Part shown: positions 15,175-22,509 of the stretch, in pieces
How positions within the stretch are numbered: the stretch's first letter is position 1
How the letters are laid out: each line of letters begins with the position of its first letter
From: RGIG8748 sp045606045
Lineage (GTDB): Bacteria > Bacillota > Clostridia > UMGS1810
DNA: 25,656 nt
Reading direction: 5' to 3'
NCBI GenBank assembly: GCA_045606045.1
Contig: JAZURE010000069.1
Coordinates: 1 to 25,656, forward strand
Notes under the pieces: generated by a model
What the model was told of the DNA's origin: nothing
Seen by the model: only the letters and a program-made list of their open reading frames with translations
The model's database searches: none
Position numbers and translations under genes: made by a program

Positions 15175-16311
15175 CTATTTAAGGGGCAATAATTTTGCAT
15201 CTTGTGATGCAGAAATTACTAATGCACATTTTTTAGTACCCATAAAAAGAGAATCCTTCATGTCATATGTTATATCTGCCTGTGTAATTTCCTTTCCTTT
15301 AAAATTTGTAAGAACAAGTCTTTTGCCATATGTAAGCAAAGCATTTTTATTTTTTAAATCTATATTTCGGATTTTTTCATTTGCCGTAAAGTTACCGATG
15401 TTCTTTCCGCGCTTGTTATAAAAAGCAACCTCAGAACCTGAACCAGCAGAATCATCTGTATTGAAAACACAGGCAAGGATTTCGTTGTCATATGAGTATT
15501 CATATATAGTTTTTCCGTCAAATTTAGTTTCCCATCTTAATCTGCCGTTTAACCCATAGCATTGAAGTTTTGTGTCAAAAATGGTAAGGATGCTGTTTGT
15601 ATCGGTAAAAATGCATCCTCCCGGCATTGTGTTTTCAAACGCAACTCTTGTTTCCTCATTGTTAGTTTTTATATTTGTAACAACAAGTTCAGAAGATATA
15701 CTGCTTTCACTGGTAACAAGTTCAACTGTTACGAGCGATTTATTATCATTTGATAGTATAATTTGAGCTATAAATTTATCGGGATTATCGCGGTAGTATA
15801 TCATTTCTCCTTTTTTGTTGTAGACTACAATCTTATTTTTAAGACCGAATTCATCAACCAAAAGCGCACAATAACCATTGGTATTTACATAACCGTACTG
15901 TGCACTTCCCGGAGTGGATATATCTACCGTTTTTCTTCCGTTTGTTACAACTGCAAGGGTGTCATTGTCATAGTAAGTAAGTACATAATCTCCATTTACC
16001 TTAACATTCGGAACAGTTTTTGAGCCTTTTATCTCCCACTGCACGTTTTGATTTGTATTGTAACACGAGATTTTTCCGTCTTTTGCGAGTATGTAACCAT
16101 CTTTGTATGATGCAAAATCAAAATTATTTGCGCTTGCAAGCGGTATCGTTTCTGTGTTTACAGAGTTTGTGGATTCAAAGGAAGAGCCGCCAAATAACTT
16201 GGATAATATAACTATAAAACCGATTACTAAAACAGTGTAAAGTACAAGGGGCTTTTTTTTCTTGTTTTTGTTAGAGTTTTTTGGGAAATTTATTACTTTT
16301 TCATCTTTCAA
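15175..16311 (-). CDS. Membrane-anchored DUF5711-like protein, probable beta-propeller
   Basis: A 378-residue protein. Its short cytosolic head is rich in Lys and Asn (1-20), followed by one membrane helix (about 21-40) and a long extracytoplasmic domain. That domain shows repeated blades of the form DGYILAKDGKISCYNTNQNVQWEIKG and, later, LQCYGLNGRLRWETKFDGK, resembling PQQ-type beta-propeller repeats. It matches my memory of DUF5711 proteins encoded next to cvpA in Clostridia; the function is unknown. The start is TTG at 16311, 7 bases after AAGGAGG, overlapping the truA stop as TTGA. No enzyme motif is seen. A scaffold or sensor role is only a guess. Confidence 0.75.
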   Translation of the reverse strand: MKDEKVINFPKNSNKNKKKKPLVLYTVLVIGFIVILSKLFGGSSFESTNSVNTETIPLASANNFDFASYKDGYILAKDGKISCYNTNQNVQWEIKGSKTVPNVKVNGDYVLTYYDNDTLAVVTNGRKTVDISTPGSAQYGYVNTNGYCALLVDEFGLKNKIVVYNKKGEMIYYRDNPDKFIAQIILSNDNKSLVTVELVTSESSISSELVVTNIKTNNEETRVAFENTMPGGCIFTDTNSILTIFDTKLQCYGLNGRLRWETKFDGKTIYEYSYDNEILACVFNTDDSAGSGSEVAFYNKRGKNIGNFTANEKIRNIDLKNKNALLTYGKRLVLTNFKGKEITQADITYDMKDSLFMGTKKCALVISASQDAKLLPLK

Positions 16312-17063
16312 AATGTTACCTCCTTATACTCAACCTTAAAAAGAGATAAGCCCTGCGGCGGTGCAGTAGGACCTGCAAGAGAACGGTCTTTTGCATCAAT
16401 TATCTCCTGTGTTTTATGAGGCTCATACTTTCCAAGCCCTGTGTCTACCAAAGTCCCTACTATTATACGGACCATATTGTATAAATATCCGTTCGCTTTT
16501 ATATAAATTTCTAAAATGTTGTCCTTTGAAACCGTTTCGAGAGAATATACGGTTCTGACTGTTGAAGAAACATCAGTTCCTGAAGTCATGAAAGATGCAA
16601 AATCCTTTTCGCCTATAAAATACTTGCAGGCCTCATTTATTGCTTGCAAATCTACGCTTTTTTTTAGTTGCCATTCGTAGTTTCGGGTAAATACTTGCGG
16701 ATTTTCACTTGTGTTTATCACATATCTGTAGGTTTTGCTTACTGTATCAAACCTTGCATGAAACTCAGATGGAACCTCAATACAAGAAAGTGCCTTTATA
16801 TCATTCGGCAGCTTGCTATTTAGCACAATCGGTAGTCTTACTGCAGGTATGGGAAAAGAGGTCTCGAAAGAGAGAGCATATTCAACAGCATGTACACCTG
16901 CATCCGTACGAGAGCAACCGTTAACTCGGATTTGTTCACCAGTTATATGAGTTAGTGCATCCTGAAGTACTTTTTGTACGGTTATAGCTTGAGGCTGTAT
17001 CTGATATCCGTGATAACCGCTGCCGTCATATTGAATTTTTAAAAGAAGGTTTCTTGGGTTCAT
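16308..17063 (-). CDS. truA: tRNA pseudouridine(38-40) synthase TruA
   Basis: Makes pseudouridine at positions 38-40 in the anticodon arm of many tRNAs. It has 251 residues. The catalytic motif NGCSRTDAGVHA has the nucleophilic Asp at 54. The N-terminus LKIQYDGSGYHGYQIQP and the late motif YLYNMVRIIVGTLVDTGLGK are TruA hallmarks. The ATG overlaps the ecfT stop by four bases (ATGA). The order ecfA1-ecfA2-ecfT-truA is standard in Firmicutes. Confidence 0.97.
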   Translation of the reverse strand: MNPRNLLLKIQYDGSGYHGYQIQPQAITVQKVLQDALTHITGEQIRVNGCSRTDAGVHAVEYALSFETSFPIPAVRLPIVLNSKLPNDIKALSCIEVPSEFHARFDTVSKTYRYVINTSENPQVFTRNYEWQLKKSVDLQAINEACKYFIGEKDFASFMTSGTDVSSTVRTVYSLETVSKDNILEIYIKANGYLYNMVRIIVGTLVDTGLGKYEPHKTQEIIDAKDRSLAGPTAPPQGLSLFKVEYKEVTF

Positions 17064-17866
17064 ATTTCAAAAACTCCAATTGTAATTACTAAACTTACGC
17101 AAAGGAGCATTATTACAAAAGATAAAAAATCAGTTCTTTTGAATCTTAACTCCTTGAGTCTTGTTCTGTTGTCACCGCCCCGATAGCATCTGCATTCCAT
17201 AGCGGTAGCAAGTTCATCTGCACGGCGGAAAGAATTTATAAAAAGCGGCACTAATATCGGTATGAGTGATTTTGCCCTTTTCACAATACTTCCGCTTTCG
17301 AAATCAGCTCCTCGCGATTTCTGAGCCATTATTATCTTATCGGTTTCTTCTAAAAGTGTGGGTATAAAGCGAAGTGCTATGGTCATCATCATAGCAAGTT
17401 CATGAACAGGCATTCCAATCTTTGAAAAAGGCTTAAGTAAACTTTCAATTCCGTCTGTCAGCATTATAGGTGAAGTCGTAAAAGTGAGCATGGACGAAAA
17501 GGATACTAAAAGTATGATTCGTATTGCCATAGTAAGAGCCGCTTCTACACCCTGACGGGTTATTGTTATGAACTTCCATTTTAAAAGATAGTCATCACCG
17601 CCTGTAAGAAACAGGTTTATAACAGCAGTAAAAACTATAATGAACAAAACGGGTTTCAATGAAGAAAGGACCGTTTTAAAACAGATTTTTGATGCTGCAA
17701 TTACAGCAATATTAAAAGCCGCAGCCATAACAAATGACAACGGTGTCTTGCATAAAAAAACAGCAATTATTATAAATAGAACCGATAGTATTTTAATACG
17801 CGGATCTATTCTGTGGATAACAGAATCCATTGGAAAATACTGTCCAAGTGTGATATCTTTAAGCAT
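17060..17866 (-). CDS. ecfT: Energy-coupling factor transporter transmembrane subunit EcfT
   Basis: Membrane scaffold of a group II ECF vitamin or metal transporter. It links exchangeable substrate-binding S components to the two ATPases encoded just upstream. The 268-residue protein has hydrophobic helices at about 26-62, 66-88, 107-130 and 245-266. Its cytosolic coupling region carries SRG (184-186) and CRCYRG (225-230), matching the two ARG-type motifs that contact the ATPases. AAGGAG precedes the ATG, which overlaps ecfA2 by 8 bases. No S component is encoded in the window, as expected for the shared group II module. Confidence 0.95.
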   Translation of the reverse strand: MLKDITLGQYFPMDSVIHRIDPRIKILSVLFIIIAVFLCKTPLSFVMAAAFNIAVIAASKICFKTVLSSLKPVLFIIVFTAVINLFLTGGDDYLLKWKFITITRQGVEAALTMAIRIILLVSFSSMLTFTTSPIMLTDGIESLLKPFSKIGMPVHELAMMMTIALRFIPTLLEETDKIIMAQKSRGADFESGSIVKRAKSLIPILVPLFINSFRRADELATAMECRCYRGGDNRTRLKELRFKRTDFLSFVIMLLCVSLVITIGVFEI

Positions 17867-18719
17867 CGTGTGCTCCTTTTAATATTTCAAAAATTATATT
17901 TGCCGTATCCTCTACGCTGCACACCTCTTTTGGAAATGAGTGTCCCTGCGTTTTCAAAAAGTCTATTACCTGACAAATCTGTGGAATGTCAAGCCCAATT
18001 CCCTTTAGAAGCTTTGTCTTTGTAAAAATATTGTTTATTGTATCAAAAGCAACAAGTCTGCCTTTTGACATTACCATAACCTTTTCCACAGTATCGGCAA
18101 TATCTTCCATCGAATGAGATACGAGTATTATGGTTATACCCTTTTCCTTGTGCAGAAATTTAAGCCTTGCCAAAAGGTCATTTCTGCCTGCAGGATCAAG
18201 ACCTGCAGTTGGCTCATCCAAAATCAACACCTTTGGCTCCATGGCAAGAACACCTGCTATAGCCACTCGCCTTTTTTGTCCGCCTGACAAATCGAAGGGA
18301 GAGCACTGCATAACATTACTGTCAAGACCTACAAATTGCGCCGCTTGAAATACTCGTTTTTGAACCTCTTCATCACTAAGCTTCATATTGGACGGACCGT
18401 AGGCAATATCCTTATATACAGTCTCTTCAAAAAGCTGATATTCGGGATATTGAAACACAAGCCCTACCCTGCTGCGAATTTCGAAAAGTTTGCAGTTTTT
18501 ATCGGTGATATCGACACCATCTATTATAATCTGCCCGCTATCCGCTTTTAAAAGACCGTTTAAATGTTCTATAAGAGTGGATTTGCCGCTTCCCGTGTGA
18601 CCAATAAGACCGATAAATTCTCCGTCATTTATTGTAAAGGAAATATCCTCTATGGCAACCCTCTCAAACGGTCCATTTTTGGAATATATATGTTTTAAGT
18701 TGTTTACAATTATTGACAT
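17859..18719 (-). CDS. ecfA2: Energy-coupling factor transporter ATPase EcfA2
   Basis: One of the two ATPases that power the shared ECF module. It has 286 residues. Walker A GHTGSGKS (40-47), Q-loop at Gln90, signature LSGGQ (144-148), Walker B LILDEP (165-170) with TAGLDP, and switch His202 are all intact. The C-terminal extension after about residue 220 (LLKGIGLDIPQICQVIDFLK) is the ECF-specific dimerisation tail. It overlaps ecfA1 by 10 bases upstream and ecfT by 8 downstream, so the three subunits are translationally coupled. Confidence 0.95.
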   Translation of the reverse strand: MSIIVNNLKHIYSKNGPFERVAIEDISFTINDGEFIGLIGHTGSGKSTLIEHLNGLLKADSGQIIIDGVDITDKNCKLFEIRSRVGLVFQYPEYQLFEETVYKDIAYGPSNMKLSDEEVQKRVFQAAQFVGLDSNVMQCSPFDLSGGQKRRVAIAGVLAMEPKVLILDEPTAGLDPAGRNDLLARLKFLHKEKGITIILVSHSMEDIADTVEKVMVMSKGRLVAFDTINNIFTKTKLLKGIGLDIPQICQVIDFLKTQGHSFPKEVCSVEDTANIIFEILKGAHDA

Positions 18720-19540
18720 AATCTTTTAAGCTCCATAATGCAATCGTCAACAGTCAAAACTTCTTTTGAAATATCGATGCCCTTTTCTCTTAATAAATAC
18801 GCAAGGTAAGTAACCTGAGGAACATCCAGACCAAGAGCTTTTATCTGTTTGACATTTGAAAAAATTTTATTGGGCACATCGTCCATCACAATCCTGCCGT
18901 TATCAAGCACCACAACTCTCTTGGCGAGGACTGCTTCGTCCATATTGTGAGTAATAAGAACTATGGTTATGCCGTGCTTTTCGTTAAGGGATTTAATACA
19001 CTCCATAACTTCTTTTCTGCCCTTCGGGTCAAGCATGGCAGTAGGCTCATCAAATATTATAATTTGAGGTCTCATGGCTATAACACCGGCGATTGCAACA
19101 CGCTGTTTTTGTCCGCCGGATAAAAGATGCGGTGCATGTTTTTTGAACTCGGACATACCTACTATTTCGAGAGCTTCATCAACTCTTTTTCTTATTTCTT
19201 TTGGCGGTATGCCAAGATTTTCGGCAGCAAATGCCACATCTTCTTCTACAACAGTTGCAACAAGCTGATTATCGGGATTTTGAAAGACCATGGCAGCGGT
19301 AGCCCTTATATCCCACAAGTGCTTTTCCTCCGTGGTATCAAAACCGTTTATTAAAATCTTTCCTCCCTGCGGCAAAAGTATGGCATTAAAATGTTTGGCA
19401 AGGGTTGACTTGCCCGAACCATTCTGTCCCAAAAGGGCAACGAAATCACCCTTTTTAATGCTAAGACTTACATTTTTAAGGACATCTTTTTTTGTAGACT
19501 CGTTAGTATATGAAAATGTGATATTTTGAGCAGAAATCAA
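18710..19540 (-). CDS. ecfA1: Energy-coupling factor transporter ATPase EcfA1
   Basis: First ATPase of the ECF module, pairing with EcfA2. It has 276 residues. Walker A GQNGSGKS (38-45), FQNPDNQ (86-92), signature LSGGQ (140-144), Walker B IIFDEP (161-166) followed by TAMLDP, and ITHN with the switch His are present. The tail IKALGLDVPQVTYLAYLL mirrors the EcfA2 tail. The FQNPDNQ block is typical of EcfA1, FQYPEYQLFEETV of EcfA2, which separates the two. The start is TTG at 19540, 7 bases after GGAGG. It lies 14 bases after the methyltransferase gene. Confidence 0.95.
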   Translation of the reverse strand: MISAQNITFSYTNESTKKDVLKNVSLSIKKGDFVALLGQNGSGKSTLAKHFNAILLPQGGKILINGFDTTEEKHLWDIRATAAMVFQNPDNQLVATVVEEDVAFAAENLGIPPKEIRKRVDEALEIVGMSEFKKHAPHLLSGGQKQRVAIAGVIAMRPQIIIFDEPTAMLDPKGRKEVMECIKSLNEKHGITIVLITHNMDEAVLAKRVVVLDNGRIVMDDVPNKIFSNVKQIKALGLDVPQVTYLAYLLREKGIDISKEVLTVDDCIMELKRLCQ

Positions 19541-19554
19541 AGCAATTCCTCCAA

Positions 19555-20421
19555 TTACAGATTAAACCATCTTGTAGTAGCTCCGCAAGGCAGTACTAAA
19601 CCCGAGGATTTAATAGGCAAGCCTATTTCGTCAGAGGTAACATTTCCTCCGAATTTTGTCTTTAAAACCATGGTAATAAGATTAGCAACAACCGTGTGTG
19701 AAATACCCGTAGTATAAGAATTCACTATAAAAAAGATGGGATTGTCCGAAAGTAATTGTGAGCATTTTGATACTAAACCATACAGCTCATCCTCGAACTT
19801 CCATATCTCACCTTTTGGTCCTCTGCCATAGGACGGAGGATCCATTATTATAGCATCATATTTATTGCCACGCCTTATTTCGCGTTCGACAAACTTTGTG
19901 CAATCGTCTACTATATATCTTATCGGTGCATCAGAAAGACCGCATGATACGGCATTTTCTTTTGCCCACTGTACCATTCCCTTTGCAGCATCTACATGCA
20001 CGACCTTGGCGCCTGCAGAGGCGCAGCTTACAGTAGCACCACCTGTGTATGCAAAAAGATTTAGTACAGATATTTTTTTGTCCTGTCCTTTTATAGCATT
20101 ATACATAAAATCCCAGTTTACAGCCTGTTCAGGAAAAAGTCCTGTATGTTTAAAGCCCATGGGTTTTACGTTAAACGTAAGGTGCTTATATGTTATCTGC
20201 CAGGCTTCGGGAACATCGGTAAAATACTGCCACTGGCCACCGCCGGACTTACTTCTGTGGTATATAGCATTGGCGTTTTCCCACGATTTACTTGGGGCTG
20301 TTGTTGGCCATATTATTTGCGGGTCGGGTCTGTTTAAAACAATATCTCCCCACCTTTCAAGCTTTTTTCCGTCGGCGGCATCAATTATTTCATAGTCTGT
20401 CCATTCATTTGCAAGTAACAT
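19555..20421 (-). CDS. Class I SAM-dependent methyltransferase, RlmI-like core
   Basis: A 288-residue methyltransferase of the type found in RlmI/RlmK rRNA methyltransferases (Methyltrans_SAM family). SAM-binding motif I VLNLFAYTGGATV is at 119-131, with an acidic motif at VDAAKG (143-148). The substrate motif DPPSYGRG (194-201) carries the DPPS/NPPY-like pattern of nucleic-acid methyltransferases. There is no N-terminal PUA domain as in RlmI. The first 90 residues are a beta-rich region instead, with YHRSKSGGGQWQYF. The target is therefore uncertain; rRNA is the likeliest guess. The ATG lies two bases after the dnaI-like stop, with GGGAGA as ribosome-binding site. Confidence 0.85.
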   Translation of the reverse strand: MLLANEWTDYEIIDAADGKKLERWGDIVLNRPDPQIIWPTTAPSKSWENANAIYHRSKSGGGQWQYFTDVPEAWQITYKHLTFNVKPMGFKHTGLFPEQAVNWDFMYNAIKGQDKKISVLNLFAYTGGATVSCASAGAKVVHVDAAKGMVQWAKENAVSCGLSDAPIRYIVDDCTKFVEREIRRGNKYDAIIMDPPSYGRGPKGEIWKFEDELYGLVSKCSQLLSDNPIFFIVNSYTTGISHTVVANLITMVLKTKFGGNVTSDEIGLPIKSSGLVLPCGATTRWFNL

Positions 20422-20423
20422 GT

Positions 20424-21422
20424 TTATCTCCCGGTCTGTTTTTTTAGTATTCTTATATCGTCACCCAAAAATCTCAACATTTCAAAGTTTCCTACGATTC
20501 TGGAGTGAACTCTGTCGGTATATTTTTTTTCCAGATTGCCAAGATTCAGATTGGAACTTATGATTGTGCTTTTTCCATTCAAAAGTCTGGAATTAAGAAT
20601 ATCGAAAAGTACAGAACAAGTGTATGCAGTACTAAACTCTGTACCCAAATCGTCTATTATGAGTAAATCGCAGTTGTATATGTTGTCATACAACGGATTC
20701 TCTCTGTCTATTCGGCAGAACTTATAGTCTTCCATAAACTGAAAAAGTTTATATGCAGATTGATATATTACATTATGTCCTGCGGATACAAGCTCATTTG
20801 CAATGCAACTTGCAAGGAAAGTTTTTCCTGTTCCCGAAGAGCCGTAAAAATACAGGTTTTGAGTCTCGCTATTAAAATTTTTACAAAAGTCTCTGCAAAC
20901 CTTATATACAGATTTTATATTTTCATAAGGCGATATATTTATCTTTGAATCCAAAATTTTCTTGGAATACCATTCGAAAGAAAAATTATCAAATGTATCT
21001 TTTTCAAAATCGAAAATAATTGTTTTTGCACCGTTTACATTGGAAAGCATGATTTTTTTCATGATTTCCATATAGCATTTGCATTTCTGACCGTCTACAA
21101 ATCCGGTATCTTTGCAAATGGTACAATCATAGTGAGGAGAGAATTCTTCTGTATATGAAGCATCCTTGAGAATAGAACTTCTCCTGATTTCAAGAGTGGA
21201 TTTTTCATTACGCACACTCTCTACAGCCTGCTCGGGTGTTATTCCCTCTTTTATAATTCTTGCGGCGTGTTTTATGGCAAGTGAAGATATCTCGTCGTCA
21301 ATTTCTCTCACTTCGGGAAACATAGCATACAACTCACTAAGTTTAAGTTCATATTCTTTTTTTCGTTGTTCTTCCTTCTTTCGGTATTCGCCAAGTACCA
21401 TTTCATGAAGCATATTTGTCAT
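20424..21422 (-). CDS. DnaI/DnaC-like helicase loader ATPase
   Basis: AAA+ protein of 332 residues that probably loads DnaB helicase onto DNA, as DnaI does in Bacillus. The N-terminal half is helical and charged. A Cys cluster C100-x2-C103 and C114-x-C116 probably binds zinc, as in DnaI. The ATPase half has Walker A GSSGTGKT (194-201), Walker B LLIIDDLG (253-260), sensor 1 IISSNL (287-292) and a likely Arg finger in RVHSRI. AGGAG lies 8 bases before the ATG. It is paired with the DnaD-domain gene 17 bases upstream, so this is the primosome pair acting with the dnaB of this window. Confidence 0.92.
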   Translation of the reverse strand: MTNMLHEMVLGEYRKKEEQRKKEYELKLSELYAMFPEVREIDDEISSLAIKHAARIIKEGITPEQAVESVRNEKSTLEIRRSSILKDASYTEEFSPHYDCTICKDTGFVDGQKCKCYMEIMKKIMLSNVNGAKTIIFDFEKDTFDNFSFEWYSKKILDSKINISPYENIKSVYKVCRDFCKNFNSETQNLYFYGSSGTGKTFLASCIANELVSAGHNVIYQSAYKLFQFMEDYKFCRIDRENPLYDNIYNCDLLIIDDLGTEFSTAYTCSVLFDILNSRLLNGKSTIISSNLNLGNLEKKYTDRVHSRIVGNFEMLRFLGDDIRILKKQTGR

Positions 21423-21439
21423 ATAAGTGCTCCTTAAAA

Positions 21440-22420
21440 TTAATTTTTATTAATACGATTTTTAATAAGTTCCAATTCAAACTCGCTGATATCTTCGTCA
21501 TAATCCTGAAAGAAATTCTTTTTCTCGCTTACTGTTGGTTTTGGTGAGCTTTTTGAGGATTTTGGGGAATTCTTAAGTATTGCATCCATATATCCAAATG
21601 CAATTTTACCGGTATTAGCCACGGCTTTTTCATATGCAGCCTCAATAGCAGAATCCGAAAGCTTAAGCTCTGTAACCCAATTTTTTATGTAGGCTTCTTC
21701 AGTGGATGTAAGCTCTCTTCCTGTTATTCTGAACATCTTTTTATATTTTTGGTAAAGTGATACAAGTTCATTTACTTCCTTTACATGCATGCTCGCTTTT
21801 GCAAGAGTGTTTATGTCCTTATCTGCCCACGAATATGCCACCTTTTCAATATAACGCATATTGGATTTGCCGTTTGAAATACAGTGCTCCAAAAGAGTAA
21901 AAATAACCTCAATGGGAAGACCGAGATAATCGTAGAAACCGAATAATATCTTTCTGTCCGTATCGGTTAAGGTGCGATTAAGAAGCTGTTCAGATATTAA
22001 AAACATATGACGGATACCATCATTGTTTTTCATATAGGTGTTTAAATCGCTCTTTTTGTAAACAACAGCCGTAGGCGAGGTGGTTTTGGGAGAAAAGGTT
22101 CTGTCGCCTTTGTCTTCTGCCGTGCTTTCGGACTCCTGGGTTTGCGCTTTGTCTATAAATTCAATAGAAAAATCGCTATCCGTTTTTTTAGAAAAGATAA
22201 TCAGGTTTTGCTTGTGCCAGTATTTGAGTGCACGAATGACATCTGACTCGAGTAAATTAAGAGCATTGGCAATATCGGATAACTCCATATTCGGATTATT
22301 TGCATGTCTTAAAACATATAAGTATACCTTTACAAACGAGCCATTGGACTCGCACAAAAAAGTATCTACAAAATAATTACTAACTAAAAAATAATCTGGT
22401 TTTTGTTTAATTTCTATCAT
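21440..22420 (-). CDS. DnaD-domain replication initiation protein
   Basis: A 326-residue primosome component that helps to remodel DNA at the origin and to recruit the helicase and its loader. An N-terminal winged-helix-like region (about 20-80, VKVYLYVLRHANNPNMELSD in part) comes first. Two tandem DnaD/DnaB_2 repeats follow. The first (about 155-218) ends in MRYIEKVAYSWAD, the second (about 235-300) in IAFGYMDAILKN; both carry the Y-x-x-x-I-x-x-W/L-like helix. The acidic linker 85-125 is likely disordered. GGAG precedes the ATG. It heads the long operon, or continues from the SLH gene, since no clear promoter is seen. Confidence 0.9.
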   Translation of the reverse strand: MIEIKQKPDYFLVSNYFVDTFLCESNGSFVKVYLYVLRHANNPNMELSDIANALNLLESDVIRALKYWHKQNLIIFSKKTDSDFSIEFIDKAQTQESESTAEDKGDRTFSPKTTSPTAVVYKKSDLNTYMKNNDGIRHMFLISEQLLNRTLTDTDRKILFGFYDYLGLPIEVIFTLLEHCISNGKSNMRYIEKVAYSWADKDINTLAKASMHVKEVNELVSLYQKYKKMFRITGRELTSTEEAYIKNWVTELKLSDSAIEAAYEKAVANTGKIAFGYMDAILKNSPKSSKSSPKPTVSEKKNFFQDYDEDISEFELELIKNRINKN

Positions 22421-22454
22421 TTTCTCGGCTCCAAACTGCTCTTAATTAAGTGCA

Positions 22455-22486
22455 GAAATGTGTCTTGCGCAGGCAAGACACATTTC
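22455..22486 (-). terminator. Strong hairpin after the SLH gene; terminator-like but without U-tract
   Basis: A perfect 14-bp stem, GAAATGTGTCTTGC (22455-22468) and GCAAGACACATTTC (22473-22486), with a 4-base loop. It starts 24 bases past the SLH stop codon. No T run follows on either strand; a palindrome CTTAATTAAG (22441-22450) does. It may end or weaken transcription, stabilise the SLH mRNA 3' end, or be a processing site. Confidence 0.5.
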
Positions 22487-22509
22487 CTGTTATTTAAACT
22501 AATAGTCGA

